Position numbers and translations under genes: made by a program | In this document: positions 1-6,348 of the stretch, piece by piece | How positions within the stretch are numbered: the first letter of the stretch is position 1 | How the letters are laid out: each line of letters begins with the position of its first letter | The notes under the pieces: generated by a model | Databases searched by the model: none | Seen by the model: only the letters and a program-made list of their open reading frames with translations | Told to the model about the DNA's origin: nothing | Assembly: GCA_903932565.1 (NCBI GenBank) | Contig: CAIZGQ010000814.1 | Coordinates: 1 to 7,806 of the forward strand | Reading direction: 5' to 3' | Source: an uncultured Hyphomicrobiales bacterium | GTDB taxonomy: Bacteria; Pseudomonadota; Alphaproteobacteria; Rhizobiales; Beijerinckiaceae | Length of the DNA stretch: 7,806 nucleotides

Positions 1-1433
1 GCCTCGGAGTCCGGGCTTTCCACAACGACAACGAGCTCCGGCTTGTTCGAGGATGCACGGACAAGGCCCCAGGTGCCATCGGCCACCGTGATACGAACGC
101 CATTGACGGTCGTCACATCGCGGATCGGTGCGCCACAAAACAGGGCATTGCTGTGCTGCATCGCCTGCAATCGCGCTGTCACCTCAGCCACAATTCCGTA
201 TTTGGCATCATCAGGACAATGCGGCGACATCGTCGGTGAGCCCCATGTCTTGGGGAGGGCCGCATAAAGGTCAGCCATGCTTTTGGTTGGATTTCGCTCG
301 AGCATTTCAACCACGTGGATCGCCGTGAGAAGTCCGTCATCGTAACCGCGGCCCAAAGGCGCGTTGAAAAAGAAATGGCCTGACTTTTCAAAGCCCGCCA
401 GCGCACCAAGCTCGGACACGCGCCGCTTGATGTAGGAATGGCCGGTTTTCCAGTAATCCGTCACCGCACCTTGCGCCTGCAGAACAGGATCCGTCAGATA
501 GAGCCCGGTGGATTTCACATCGACGACAAACTTTGCATTGGCGTGGATGGCAGAGAGATCGCGCGCCAGCATGACACCAATCTTGTCCGCGAAAATCTCA
601 TGTCCGTTGTTGTCCACCACGCCGCATCGGTCGCCATCTCCATCAAACCCAAGGCCGACGTCAGCCCCCGTTTCCCGTACTTTCTCGGCCATGGCATGGA
701 GCATTTCCATGTCCTCGGGATTTGGGTTGTAGCGCGGAAACGTCCAGTCGAGATTGGTGTCCAGCGGAATAACCTCGCAGCCGATGCGCTCCAAAAGATC
801 TGGCGCGAAGGCTGCTGCTGTTCCGTTGCCACAGGCGGCCACGACCTTCAGCTTGCGGCGGATTTTCGGCCGGTTTGCAAGATCGGCAATGTAAGTCTCG
901 CGGAAGTTCTCGACGAATGTGTAGCCGCCGCCGCTCGCGGTCCGATAGCTGCCGGACAGAACAATATCGCGCAGGCGGCCCATCTCATCGGGGCCAAACG
1001 TCACCGGCCGTTGCGCGCCCATTTTGACGCCCGTCCAGCCGTTGTCATTGTGTGACGCCGTGACCATCGCGACGGCTGGGACATCCAGCGCGAACTGCGC
1101 GAAATAAGCCATCGGCGACAAGGCAAGGCCGATGTCATGAACATGGATGCCAGCGGCCATCAGGCCCGAGGTCAGCGCATATTTGATGGACGCGGAATAG
1201 GAGCGGAAGTCGTGACCCGTCACGATCTGCGGCGCGACGCCCATGTCATGCAGCAGCGTGCCAAGGCCGAGTCCGAGCGCCTGGACGCCCATCAGATTGA
1301 TTTCGTCGCCAAACAGCCAGCGCGCATCATATTCGCGAAAACCCGTCGGCTTCACCAGCGGCTGCGTTTCAAATTCAAATGTGCCGGACACAAGGTGCGG
1401 CACGGGACGAGGAAACATGGGGCGAGACAGCAT
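1..1433 (-). CDS. Phosphomannomutase/phosphoglucomutase, C-terminus cut by window edge
   Basis: Alpha-D-phosphohexomutase family enzyme interconverting mannose-6-P/mannose-1-P and/or glucose-6-P/glucose-1-P in the cytoplasm, feeding nucleotide-sugar and envelope polysaccharide synthesis. The frame is open without a stop for 477 codons and runs off the left edge. All four family signatures are present: phosphoserine loop TASHNDNGWTGVK (Ser127), metal loop DGDGDR (264-269), sugar-binding GHSYIK (from 331) and EKSGH (349-353), and the phosphate-binding loop RASSNKPEL (from 459). The family is usually about 460-500 residues, so only a short tail should be missing. Start: ATG at 1433 has GGAG five bases upstream (1439-1442); an in-frame ATG at 1418 is a weaker choice. 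Odd points: Asp replaces Pro in TASHNP, and EKSGH replaces the usual GEMSGH, as I recall for alphaproteobacterial homologues. The gene lies 48 bp downstream of the protease gene on the same strand. The family is certain; the preferred sugar cannot be read from sequence, so no symbol (manB, pgm, algC) is given. Confidence 0.95.
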   Translation of the reverse strand, partial: MLSRPMFPRPVPHLVSGTFEFETQPLVKPTGFREYDARWLFGDEINLMGVQALGLGLGTLLHDMGVAPQIVTGHDFRSYSASIKYALTSGLMAAGIHVHDIGLALSPMAYFAQFALDVPAVAMVTASHNDNGWTGVKMGAQRPVTFGPDEMGRLRDIVLSGSYRTASGGGYTFVENFRETYIADLANRPKIRRKLKVVAACGNGTAAAFAPDLLERIGCEVIPLDTNLDWTFPRYNPNPEDMEMLHAMAEKVRETGADVGLGFDGDGDRCGVVDNNGHEIFADKIGVMLARDLSAIHANAKFVVDVKSTGLYLTDPVLQAQGAVTDYWKTGHSYIKRRVSELGALAGFEKSGHFFFNAPLGRGYDDGLLTAIHVVEMLERNPTKSMADLYAALPKTWGSPTMSPHCPDDAKYGIVAEVTARLQAMQHSNALFCGAPIRDVTTVNGVRITVADGTWGLVRASSNKPELVVVVESPDSE

Positions 1434-1481
1434 GGGCGCTCCAGGGACCGGCCGACTGGCCGAAGGAAGACGCTGCGATCT

Positions 1482-2111
1482 TTATGGTTTCAGCACGAGA
1501 TTGTCAGCCGCAACTTCAAAGCCTTTGAGCTTTCCAAGAAAGCTCATGCCCAGAAGACTGCCCGACAGCGCGCCCCGCGGAACGACAACGCCCTGAACGT
1601 CACGCACAACGATCTGCCCGACGCGCACTTCCTGCAACCGCACGGCGGCGGCAAAACCGGTTCCGTTCGCGGTCTGCATTGGCACTTTGAAATCGGCTGG
1701 CATCGGGAGAATGCCAGCTGCGGCGGCATCCTCGTAGCTCAGGGCAATGGACGTGGCCCCCGTGTCCACCAACATCGGGATTGTGCGACCGTTGATTTCA
1801 GCCGCGACATGATAATGGCCATCTCGCTCGCGCGGAATCATCATAGCCCCATAACCGGCGGTCCCAAACGGCGCTTGGGGCGCTGAGCCTTGCGAATTGG
1901 GAAATTGGGCCGGGTTTTGCGGACGCAGGTTGGTCCCTTGGGCCGAGGGACTTGACGTGCCAACATTGAGGCGCAGTCCAGACAACAGGCCCGGAGATGG
2001 CCCGCCCGGTATGGCAGACTGTGGCGCGGTGCCGGGGTTAGAGCTCAGGGCGCTGGCGAGCATAAACGCACCGAGGCCAGCAAAAACTGCGATTTTAATT
2101 GGAGCAGGCAT
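1482..2111 (-). CDS. Membrane-anchored retropepsin-like (clan AA) aspartic protease
   Basis: Predicted single-domain aspartyl protease that would work as a homodimer in the periplasm or at the inner membrane. From ATG 2111 it has 209 residues: a hydrophobic N-terminal helix (about 6-22) acting as signal anchor, a low-complexity linker rich in Pro, Ser, Gly and Gln (about 28-90), then the protease fold (about 98-209). The catalytic motif is LVDTGAT with Asp116. A flap-like segment follows, and a late hydrophobic-Gly element LLGMSFL (from about 187) is typical of the fold. This matches the bacterial family often labelled TIGR02281. Relatives include Caulobacter PerP, which processes the polarity factor PodJ, and Rickettsia APRc. 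The ATG at 2111 is preferred because the anchor follows it directly. A TTG at 2144 would add 11 residues but lies inside a leader hairpin and lacks a ribosome site. The MarR gene lies 154 bp upstream and the mutase 48 bp downstream. The substrate is unknown. Confidence 0.85.
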   Translation of the reverse strand: MPAPIKIAVFAGLGAFMLASALSSNPGTAPQSAIPGGPSPGLLSGLRLNVGTSSPSAQGTNLRPQNPAQFPNSQGSAPQAPFGTAGYGAMMIPRERDGHYHVAAEINGRTIPMLVDTGATSIALSYEDAAAAGILPMPADFKVPMQTANGTGFAAAVRLQEVRVGQIVVRDVQGVVVPRGALSGSLLGMSFLGKLKGFEVAADNLVLKP

Positions 2112-2137
2112 GGGTCCGGTCCCGCGGGCGTGTCGCT

Positions 2138-2155
2138 GTGCCAAAAGACTGGCAC
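2138..2155 (-). other. Short hairpin in the protease leader (GTGCCA-6 nt-TGGCAC)
   Basis: Perfect 6-bp inverted repeat with a 6-nt loop, 27-44 nt upstream of the chosen protease start. In RNA it could form a small stem-loop just before the ribosome-binding region. No T-run follows, so it is not a canonical terminator. Function is unknown. Confidence 0.35.
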
Positions 2156-2159
2156 CTAC

Positions 2160-2174
2160 GGCTTAAACTAAGCC
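2160..2174 (-). other. Short palindrome GGCTTA-AAC-TAAGCC in the protease leader
   Basis: Perfect 6-bp arms around a 3-nt centre, five bases from the neighbouring 2138-2155 hairpin. It could be a regulator site or a second small stem-loop in the leader. The tandem placement between marR and the protease gene is the only support for a role. Confidence 0.3.
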
Positions 2175-2209
2175 TGAAACGCCTTCCGTCGCGTTAAAGC
2201 GGGACTACA

Positions 2210-2239
2210 AATATGCTGAATCAGCGCTAGGGTTGACAC
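2210..2239 (-). promoter_or_regulatory. Weak candidate sigma-70-type promoter for protease (and mutase)
   Basis: On the minus strand GTGTCA (2239-2234) and CATATT (2215-2210) are separated by 18 bases; each matches four of six consensus positions. The predicted transcript would start near 2203 and carry a leader of about 90 nt containing both small hairpins. Alphaproteobacterial promoters are poorly predicted by eye, so this is tentative. Read-through from marR is an alternative. Confidence 0.2.
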
Positions 2240-2265
2240 TTTATGATTTGTGAAACGCGACACAC

Positions 2266-2814
2266 CTATTCCGCGCCGCCTGCCCCCGCATCCAGACCGC
2301 TATCAAAGACCGGGCGGCCTCCAGAATTCATGAATTTGGTTTCCGTCGCGCTGGGCGTCGACTGGCTTCCAGCATGGGTCCGGATGTGATTGCGCAGGGT
2401 GACAATCAGCTCTTCCATCGGTTGCAACTGGTCGAGCGTCATCTGGCCGAATGTTGCAGCGATCAAATCGCGTTGCAGCCCAATCCCAGCCTCTGCCGCG
2501 CGACGGCCCTCCTCGGTCAAATAAATCGCGTAAGCACGGCGGTCATTCGGGATGGGGCGGCGCTCCACCAGGGATGCTGCTTCAAGCCGGTCAATCAAGC
2601 CTGAGATGTTGCCCTTGGTCACATAGAGGCGCTGTGCCAACTCCTGTTGCGTGACGCCTTCGCGCTCTGTGAGCGTCGCCAGCACATCATGTTGCGGAAC
2701 GGACAAACCAATTGGCTTCAGGGTTTCTCCCAGCAGGCTGTGGAGGCGGCTTTGCGTCCGAAACAGCCTGAACCAAACCCGTTCGGCCTGGGCCTGCAGC
2801 ACATGATCTGCCAT
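2266..2814 (-). CDS. MarR-family winged-helix transcriptional regulator
   Basis: Dimeric DNA-binding regulator, probably a ligand-released repressor. From ATG 2814 it has 182 residues. An N-terminal dimerisation helix is followed by the winged helix-turn-helix (about 37-105): QHDVLATL, then the recognition helix TKGNISGLIDRLEAA (66-80), then the wing with the MarR hallmark DRR (91-93) and a YLTEEGRR segment. A long C-terminal helix ends near 147. About 35 low-complexity residues rich in Ser, Thr, Gly and Ala follow, which most MarR proteins (about 140-160 residues) lack. ATG 2814 has GGGGA three bases upstream; an alternative ATG at 2826 adds four residues and has only a distant GGAAG. The gene is divergent from the acyl-CoA ligase, so that gene is the likely target, along with its own promoter. 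Some MarR regulators of aromatic or fatty acid catabolism respond to CoA esters; this is inference here. Confidence 0.92.
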   Translation of the reverse strand: MADHVLQAQAERVWFRLFRTQSRLHSLLGETLKPIGLSVPQHDVLATLTEREGVTQQELAQRLYVTKGNISGLIDRLEAASLVERRPIPNDRRAYAIYLTEEGRRAAEAGIGLQRDLIAATFGQMTLDQLQPMEELIVTLRNHIRTHAGSQSTPSATETKFMNSGGRPVFDSGLDAGAGGAE

Positions 2815-2855
2815 CGTTCCCCGCATCGTGGTTTATGACTTCCATTAGGTGGGCC

Positions 2856-2884
2856 ACGCTAGACCCGCCCATGATCAGGATCAA
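2856..2884 (-). promoter_or_regulatory. Candidate promoter for marR
   Basis: On the minus strand TTGATC (2884-2879, four of six matches) and TAGCGT (2861-2856, three of six) are 17 bases apart. Transcription would start near 2849, about 25-35 nt before the marR start. The -35 element overlaps the palindrome at 2872-2883, which would allow autoregulation. The match is weak. Confidence 0.25.
2872..2883. promoter_or_regulatory. Palindrome TGATC-AG-GATCA, possible operator on the marR side
   Basis: Perfect 5-bp arms with a 2-nt centre, overlapping the candidate marR -35 box. It shares the 2-nt-centre design of the ligase-side palindrome but not its sequence, so both need not bind the same protein. 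A 12-bp palindrome can arise by chance. Confidence 0.25.
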
Positions 2885-2925
2885 GTTGGAAAGTTCGCGA
2901 TTGTCGCACCCGACTGACGTCGAAA

Positions 2926-2954
2926 TTGCCAAGATCGCCGAGCCTCTTCATTGT
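2926..2954 (+). promoter_or_regulatory. Candidate promoter for the acyl-CoA ligase gene
   Basis: TTGCCA (2926-2931, five of six consensus matches) and CATTGT (2949-2954, three of six) are separated by the optimal 17 bases. Transcription would start near 2961, giving a leader of about 40 nt. The palindrome at 2966-2979 would then fall at about +6 to +19, where a bound repressor could block initiation. Confidence 0.35.
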
Positions 2955-2965
2955 TGCTGAAAAGT

Positions 2966-2979
2966 AGCTTTGAAAAGCT
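2966..2979. promoter_or_regulatory. Palindrome AGCTTT-GA-AAAGCT, candidate MarR operator
   Basis: Perfect 6-bp arms with a 2-nt centre, the best inverted repeat between marR and the ligase gene. It ends 21 bp before the ligase ATG and 11 bp before the Shine-Dalgarno. Its size and position suit a MarR-type dimer, and the divergent marR gene supplies a candidate protein. No second copy is visible in the intergenic region. Binding is inferred. Confidence 0.4.
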
Positions 2980-3000
2980 GGCGATTTTAGGGAGGACTTG

Positions 3001-4623
3001 ATGCTTGGGTTGATGCAGGACTGGCCACTTCTGATCCACCGGATCATCGACCACGCCGCCCGCCAGCACGGGACACGTGAAGTCGTCTCGCGGTCCGTTG
3101 AAGGCCCCATTCATCGCACCACCTACGCTGAGGTGCAAAAGCGCAGTCTAAAAGTCGCGCAGCGGCTCGCGCGCGATGGCATCCAGCACGGCGACCGTGT
3201 CGCGACACTCGCATGGAACACATGGCGTCATCTGGAAGCGTGGTACGGCATCTGCGGCACCGGCGCGATCTACCATACCGTCAACCCACGCCTGTTTCCC
3301 GATCAAATCGCCTGGATCATCAACCACGCGGAAGATCGCATTCTGCTGCTGGATTTGACCTTTGTGCCGTTGGTGGAGGCGCTGGCCGAGCGCCTGCCCA
3401 CCATCGAGCGCTATGTGATCCTGACCGATGCTGCGCATATGCCAGCGACAAAGCTGAAAAACGCTGTGGCGTATGAAGACTGGCTTGCGCAGGCCGACGG
3501 CGATTTCCGCTGGGCCGAACTGGATGAGCGCACGGCCGCCGGCCTTTGCTACACATCCGGCACCACCGGCAACCCCAAGGGCGTGCTGTACTCGCATCGC
3601 TCGAATGTGTTGCACTCCATGGCGCTGGCCAATCCCGATGCGTTCAACCTGTCATCGCGCACGGCGATTTTGCCTGTGGTGCCGCTGTTTCATGCCAACT
3701 CCTGGTCGCTAGCGTTTTCGGCCCCCATGATGGGCGCAAAACTCGTCATGCCCGGCGCGAAACTCGACGGCGCCTCAATTTACGAATTGCTCGAAACAGA
3801 GCACTGCACCGCAACCGCTGGCGTGCCCACCGTCTGGTTGAGCCTTTTGCAATATGTGCAGAATGAAAAGAAAACCTTCTCAAGCCTGGAGTATTTGCTG
3901 GTCGGCGGGTCGGCGGCACCGCGCGCACTGATTGCCGCGTTTGAAGCCATGGGCATCAATGTGGTGCACGCCTGGGGCATGACGGAGATGAGCCCGGTCG
4001 GCTCGCTGGGTGCGATCAAGGAAAGCGTCAAGGATCTCGCGCCAGACGCCATCCTCGATCTCAAGGCCAAGCAAGGTTTCGCGCCGTTTGGCGTCGAAAT
4101 GAAAATCACCAATGATGCCAATGAGGATTTGCCGTGGGACGGCAAGACCTTTGGTCGCCTGAAGGTGGCGGGTTGCTCGGTCACCAGCAGCTATTTCCGC
4201 GTGGATGAAAAAGTGCTCGACGATAAAGGCTTTTTTGATACTGGTGACGTCGCGACAATTGATGCGAACGGCTATATGCAAATTACCGATCGCGCCAAGG
4301 ATGTGATCAAGTCCGGCGGGGAATGGATTTCGTCCATCGAGCTTGAGAATTTGGCCGTTGGCCATCCCGATGTGGCGGAAGCTGCTGTGATTGGTGTCGC
4401 CCATCCCAAATGGGATGAGCGACCCCTGCTTGTCATAGTGCCCAAGCCCGGCACACATCCGACGCGCGAAAGTCTGATCGCCTACATGACCGGCAAGATT
4501 GCCAAGTGGTGGATGCCGGACGACGTGCAGTTTGTGTCCGAAATTCCCCACACAGCCACCGGTAAGATCAACAAGCTGCGGCTGCGGGACGAGTTTGCGG
4601 ATTACAAACTGCCGGAGGTGTGA
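3001..4623 (+). CDS. AMP-forming acyl-CoA ligase (AlkK/DmdB-like fatty-acid-CoA ligase)
   Basis: Adenylate-forming enzyme that activates a carboxylic acid with ATP and joins it to CoA; probably cytoplasmic. At 540 residues it has the full ANL-family length. Core motifs are intact: the P-loop YTSGTTGNPKG (184-194), WGMTE (325-329), DTGD (413-416), the DRAKD hinge region (430-434), GGEWIS (from 439), and TATGK with the catalytic lysine Lys522. The N-terminus (MLGLMQDWPLLIHRI) and overall length resemble medium-chain fatty acid ligases (AlkK) and 3-methylthiopropionyl-CoA ligases (DmdB), so automatic pipelines may call it either. Sequence alone does not settle the substrate. ATG 3001 is chosen because GGAGG (2991-2995) sits five bases upstream; the TTG at 2998 is too close to it. 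Downstream it meets moeA tail to tail 10 bp away, with no beta-oxidation or DMSP genes in view. Regulation by the divergent MarR is likely. Confidence 0.93.
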   Translation: MLGLMQDWPLLIHRIIDHAARQHGTREVVSRSVEGPIHRTTYAEVQKRSLKVAQRLARDGIQHGDRVATLAWNTWRHLEAWYGICGTGAIYHTVNPRLFPDQIAWIINHAEDRILLLDLTFVPLVEALAERLPTIERYVILTDAAHMPATKLKNAVAYEDWLAQADGDFRWAELDERTAAGLCYTSGTTGNPKGVLYSHRSNVLHSMALANPDAFNLSSRTAILPVVPLFHANSWSLAFSAPMMGAKLVMPGAKLDGASIYELLETEHCTATAGVPTVWLSLLQYVQNEKKTFSSLEYLLVGGSAAPRALIAAFEAMGINVVHAWGMTEMSPVGSLGAIKESVKDLAPDAILDLKAKQGFAPFGVEMKITNDANEDLPWDGKTFGRLKVAGCSVTSSYFRVDEKVLDDKGFFDTGDVATIDANGYMQITDRAKDVIKSGGEWISSIELENLAVGHPDVAEAAVIGVAHPKWDERPLLVIVPKPGTHPTRESLIAYMTGKIAKWWMPDDVQFVSEIPHTATGKINKLRLRDEFADYKLPEV

Positions 4624-4633
4624 GGGAAGGGAA

Positions 4634-5866
4634 TTACCACCGCGCCAATCGAACAACGCGACACGCATCGCCCGCGGCGGCGGCGGGCGCAAAGGGCGGC
4701 CGAATGATCAGGCATTCGGCCTCCGCCAGAATGCGCAGCATGGAGGAATCCTGTCGCGGAAACGCGCGCGCCACTGGCAACCCGTCCGCACTGGACATCA
4801 AAGCGCCGCGCACGTAATCCTGCCTATTGTCATTGGCCTTCATGGGCTCGGCGAGCACCGCTGTTTCAGCCGGATCGTCTTCCGCATGCGCATCGCCGCA
4901 AAGCGCGCGCACCAGCGGCACCAGAAAGAGAATTCCGCAGACAATGGCGGATACGGGATTGCCGGGAAGCCCCAGAATCTGCATCTCGCCAAGACGCCCA
5001 TGCATCAGCGGCTTTCCCGGACGCATGGCAATTTTCCAGAATCCAAGCTCCATGCCCTGGCGCACAAGGGCTGTCTGCACGAGATCATGATCGCCAACGG
5101 ATGCGCCGCCAATCGTCACCAGCACATCGGCTTTGGCTGCACGCGCAGCCAGAATGCTTTGTTCCAAAGCCTCATATGTATCAGCGGCAATGCCAAGATC
5201 GATGATCTCGGCCCCGGCGGCTTGCGCATACGCAGCAACTGCAAACGTATTTGACGCGACGATCTGATCCGGCCCAACTGGCTCGCCAGGCCGCACCAAT
5301 TCATCGCCCGAGGCGAGGATCGCCACACGCGGACGGCGCGCAACTTTGAGCAGCGGGTGATTCATCGCAGCGGCCAGTGCGAGTTCCGACGCGCCCAATC
5401 GACGCCCGGCATGCAGCAGCACATCGCCGGTCTTAAAATCGAGACCGGCGCGACGGATGTTGCGGCCAATCGGATCACTTTGCAGCGCGGTGACAACGTC
5501 CCCGTCGCGCGTGGCGTTTTCCTGAATGAGAACGGTGTCGGCCCCTGCAGGGACTGGCGCGCCGGTGAAGATGCGCACGGCCTCGCCCGCATGCACAGAC
5601 CCAGCAAAGCCGTGTCCCGCTGCACTTTCGCCAATCACGCGCAGGGTGGCCGGTGCTTGGGCGATATCAGCAGCGCGCAACGCATACCCGTCCATCGCCG
5701 AGACGTCGGCCGGCGGCTGCGTGCGGCGCGCGGTCAGATCTTCGGCCAATGTCCGGCCGCGTGCCTGTGCCAGCGCGACGACATCGGGATCAGCCAGCGG
5801 CTTGGCCTGCGCCAGAATTCGCGCTAGCGCATCGGCCACGGGCAACAGCGGCGAGCCTGCACTCAC
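4634..5866 (-). CDS. moeA: Molybdopterin molybdenumtransferase MoeA
   Basis: Catalyses insertion of molybdate into adenylylated molybdopterin, the last step that forms active molybdenum cofactor in the cytoplasm. From GTG 5866 it has 410 residues, normal for MoeA. Motifs in order: PPADVSAMDGYAL (51-63, with Asp59), TGAPVPAGADTV (101-112), SGDELVRPGE (186-195), SNT (205-207), the MoCF signature GGASVGDHD (253-261), KIAMRPGKP (278-286) and GLPGNPVSA (299-307). The C-terminal domain runs from about 335 and contains an Ala/Pro-rich turn near 392-399. GTG 5866 is chosen because it overlaps the moaC stop as GTGA, implying translational coupling. A TTG at 5887 would add seven residues inside moaC. 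It is the last gene of the trp-moa group here, and its stop lies 10 bp from the stop of the convergent ligase gene. Confidence 0.95.
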   Translation of the reverse strand: MSAGSPLLPVADALARILAQAKPLADPDVVALAQARGRTLAEDLTARRTQPPADVSAMDGYALRAADIAQAPATLRVIGESAAGHGFAGSVHAGEAVRIFTGAPVPAGADTVLIQENATRDGDVVTALQSDPIGRNIRRAGLDFKTGDVLLHAGRRLGASELALAAAMNHPLLKVARRPRVAILASGDELVRPGEPVGPDQIVASNTFAVAAYAQAAGAEIIDLGIAADTYEALEQSILAARAAKADVLVTIGGASVGDHDLVQTALVRQGMELGFWKIAMRPGKPLMHGRLGEMQILGLPGNPVSAIVCGILFLVPLVRALCGDAHAEDDPAETAVLAEPMKANDNRQDYVRGALMSSADGLPVARAFPRQDSSMLRILAEAECLIIRPPFAPAAAAGDACRVVRLARW

Positions 5867-6348
5867 GACGCCGCGTCCCGCACCCAATCGCCCGACTTGC
5901 CGCCGGACTTTGAGACAAGGCCGATGCCTTCAATGCGCATGAACCGATCGGCGGCTTTCACCATATCGTAAATGGTGAGACACGCGACGCTGACGGCTGT
6001 TAGGGCTTCCATCTCGACGCCCGTCTGGCCGCTCAGTTTCGCGGTCGCACGAATGCGGATGCCGGGAAGATTGGCGTCTGGCTCAAGATCAACCTGGATT
6101 TTGGACAGCAGCAACGGGTGGCACAGCGGGATCAACTCATGGGTTTTCTTTGCCGCCATGATGCCTGCGATCCGCGCGGTGCCGAGCACGTCGCCTTTTT
6201 TGGCATCGCCCGACAACACGAGCTGCAAGGTTGCAGGCTGCATCACGACACAGCCTTCTGCGACGGCAATGCGATGGGTCACGGCCTTGTCCGCCACATC
6301 CACCATATGGGCTTCGCCCGTCGCGGAAATATGCGTCAGCTTGCTCAT
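5863..6348 (-). CDS. moaC: Cyclic pyranopterin monophosphate synthase MoaC
   Basis: Works after MoaA in the first stage of molybdenum cofactor synthesis, converting the 3',8-cyclo-GTP intermediate into cyclic pyranopterin monophosphate. It has 161 residues, full length for the family. Family motifs are intact: KKGDV, LIPLCHPL and TGVEMEALTAVSVACLTIYD. Residues corresponding to the E. coli active site fall at the same numbers: Lys51, His77, Glu112, Asp128 and Lys131. The ATG overlaps the trpC stop codon (ATGA), and the moaC stop overlaps the moeA GTG. No good Shine-Dalgarno precedes the start, so ribosomes probably reinitiate after trpC. moaA is not in the window. Confidence 0.97.
   Translation of the reverse strand: MSKLTHISATGEAHMVDVADKAVTHRIAVAEGCVVMQPATLQLVLSGDAKKGDVLGTARIAGIMAAKKTHELIPLCHPLLLSKIQVDLEPDANLPGIRIRATAKLSGQTGVEMEALTAVSVACLTIYDMVKAADRFMRIEGIGLVSKSGGKSGDWVRDAAS

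Noticed and set aside
438..1055. 205-codon open frame on the plus strand
   Set aside because: It is antisense to the mutase reading frame and has no recognisable domain.
1137..1886. 249-codon open frame on the plus strand
   Set aside because: It lies antisense to the mutase and the aspartic protease, both with complete family motifs. Its composition (many Arg, His, Gln) is typical of the reverse shadow of GC-rich genes.
2233..2238. Perfect TTGACA box on the plus strand
   Set aside because: No acceptable -10 element follows at 16-18 bases, and no plus-strand gene starts nearby.
2998..3000. TTG as the ligase start codon
   Set aside because: It leaves only two bases after GGAGG, while the ATG at 3001 has the normal five-base spacing.
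4669..4689. Strong GC hairpin, CGCCCGC-7 nt-GCGGGCG, as a terminator
   Set aside because: It lies within moeA coding sequence for an Ala-rich stretch and has no T-run on either side, so the repeat is explained by codon use.
3880..4692. 270-codon open frame on the minus strand
   Set aside because: It is antisense to the acyl-CoA ligase C-terminal half and runs into the moeA end. The ligase motifs prove the opposite strand is the coding one.
4499..5254. 251-codon open frame on the plus strand
   Set aside because: It overlaps the ligase end in another frame and then lies antisense to moeA; it resembles no family.
5864..5887. TTG at 5887 as the moeA start
   Set aside because: It would add seven residues inside moaC. 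The GTG at 5866 gives the normal MoeA length and a GTGA overlap with the moaC stop.
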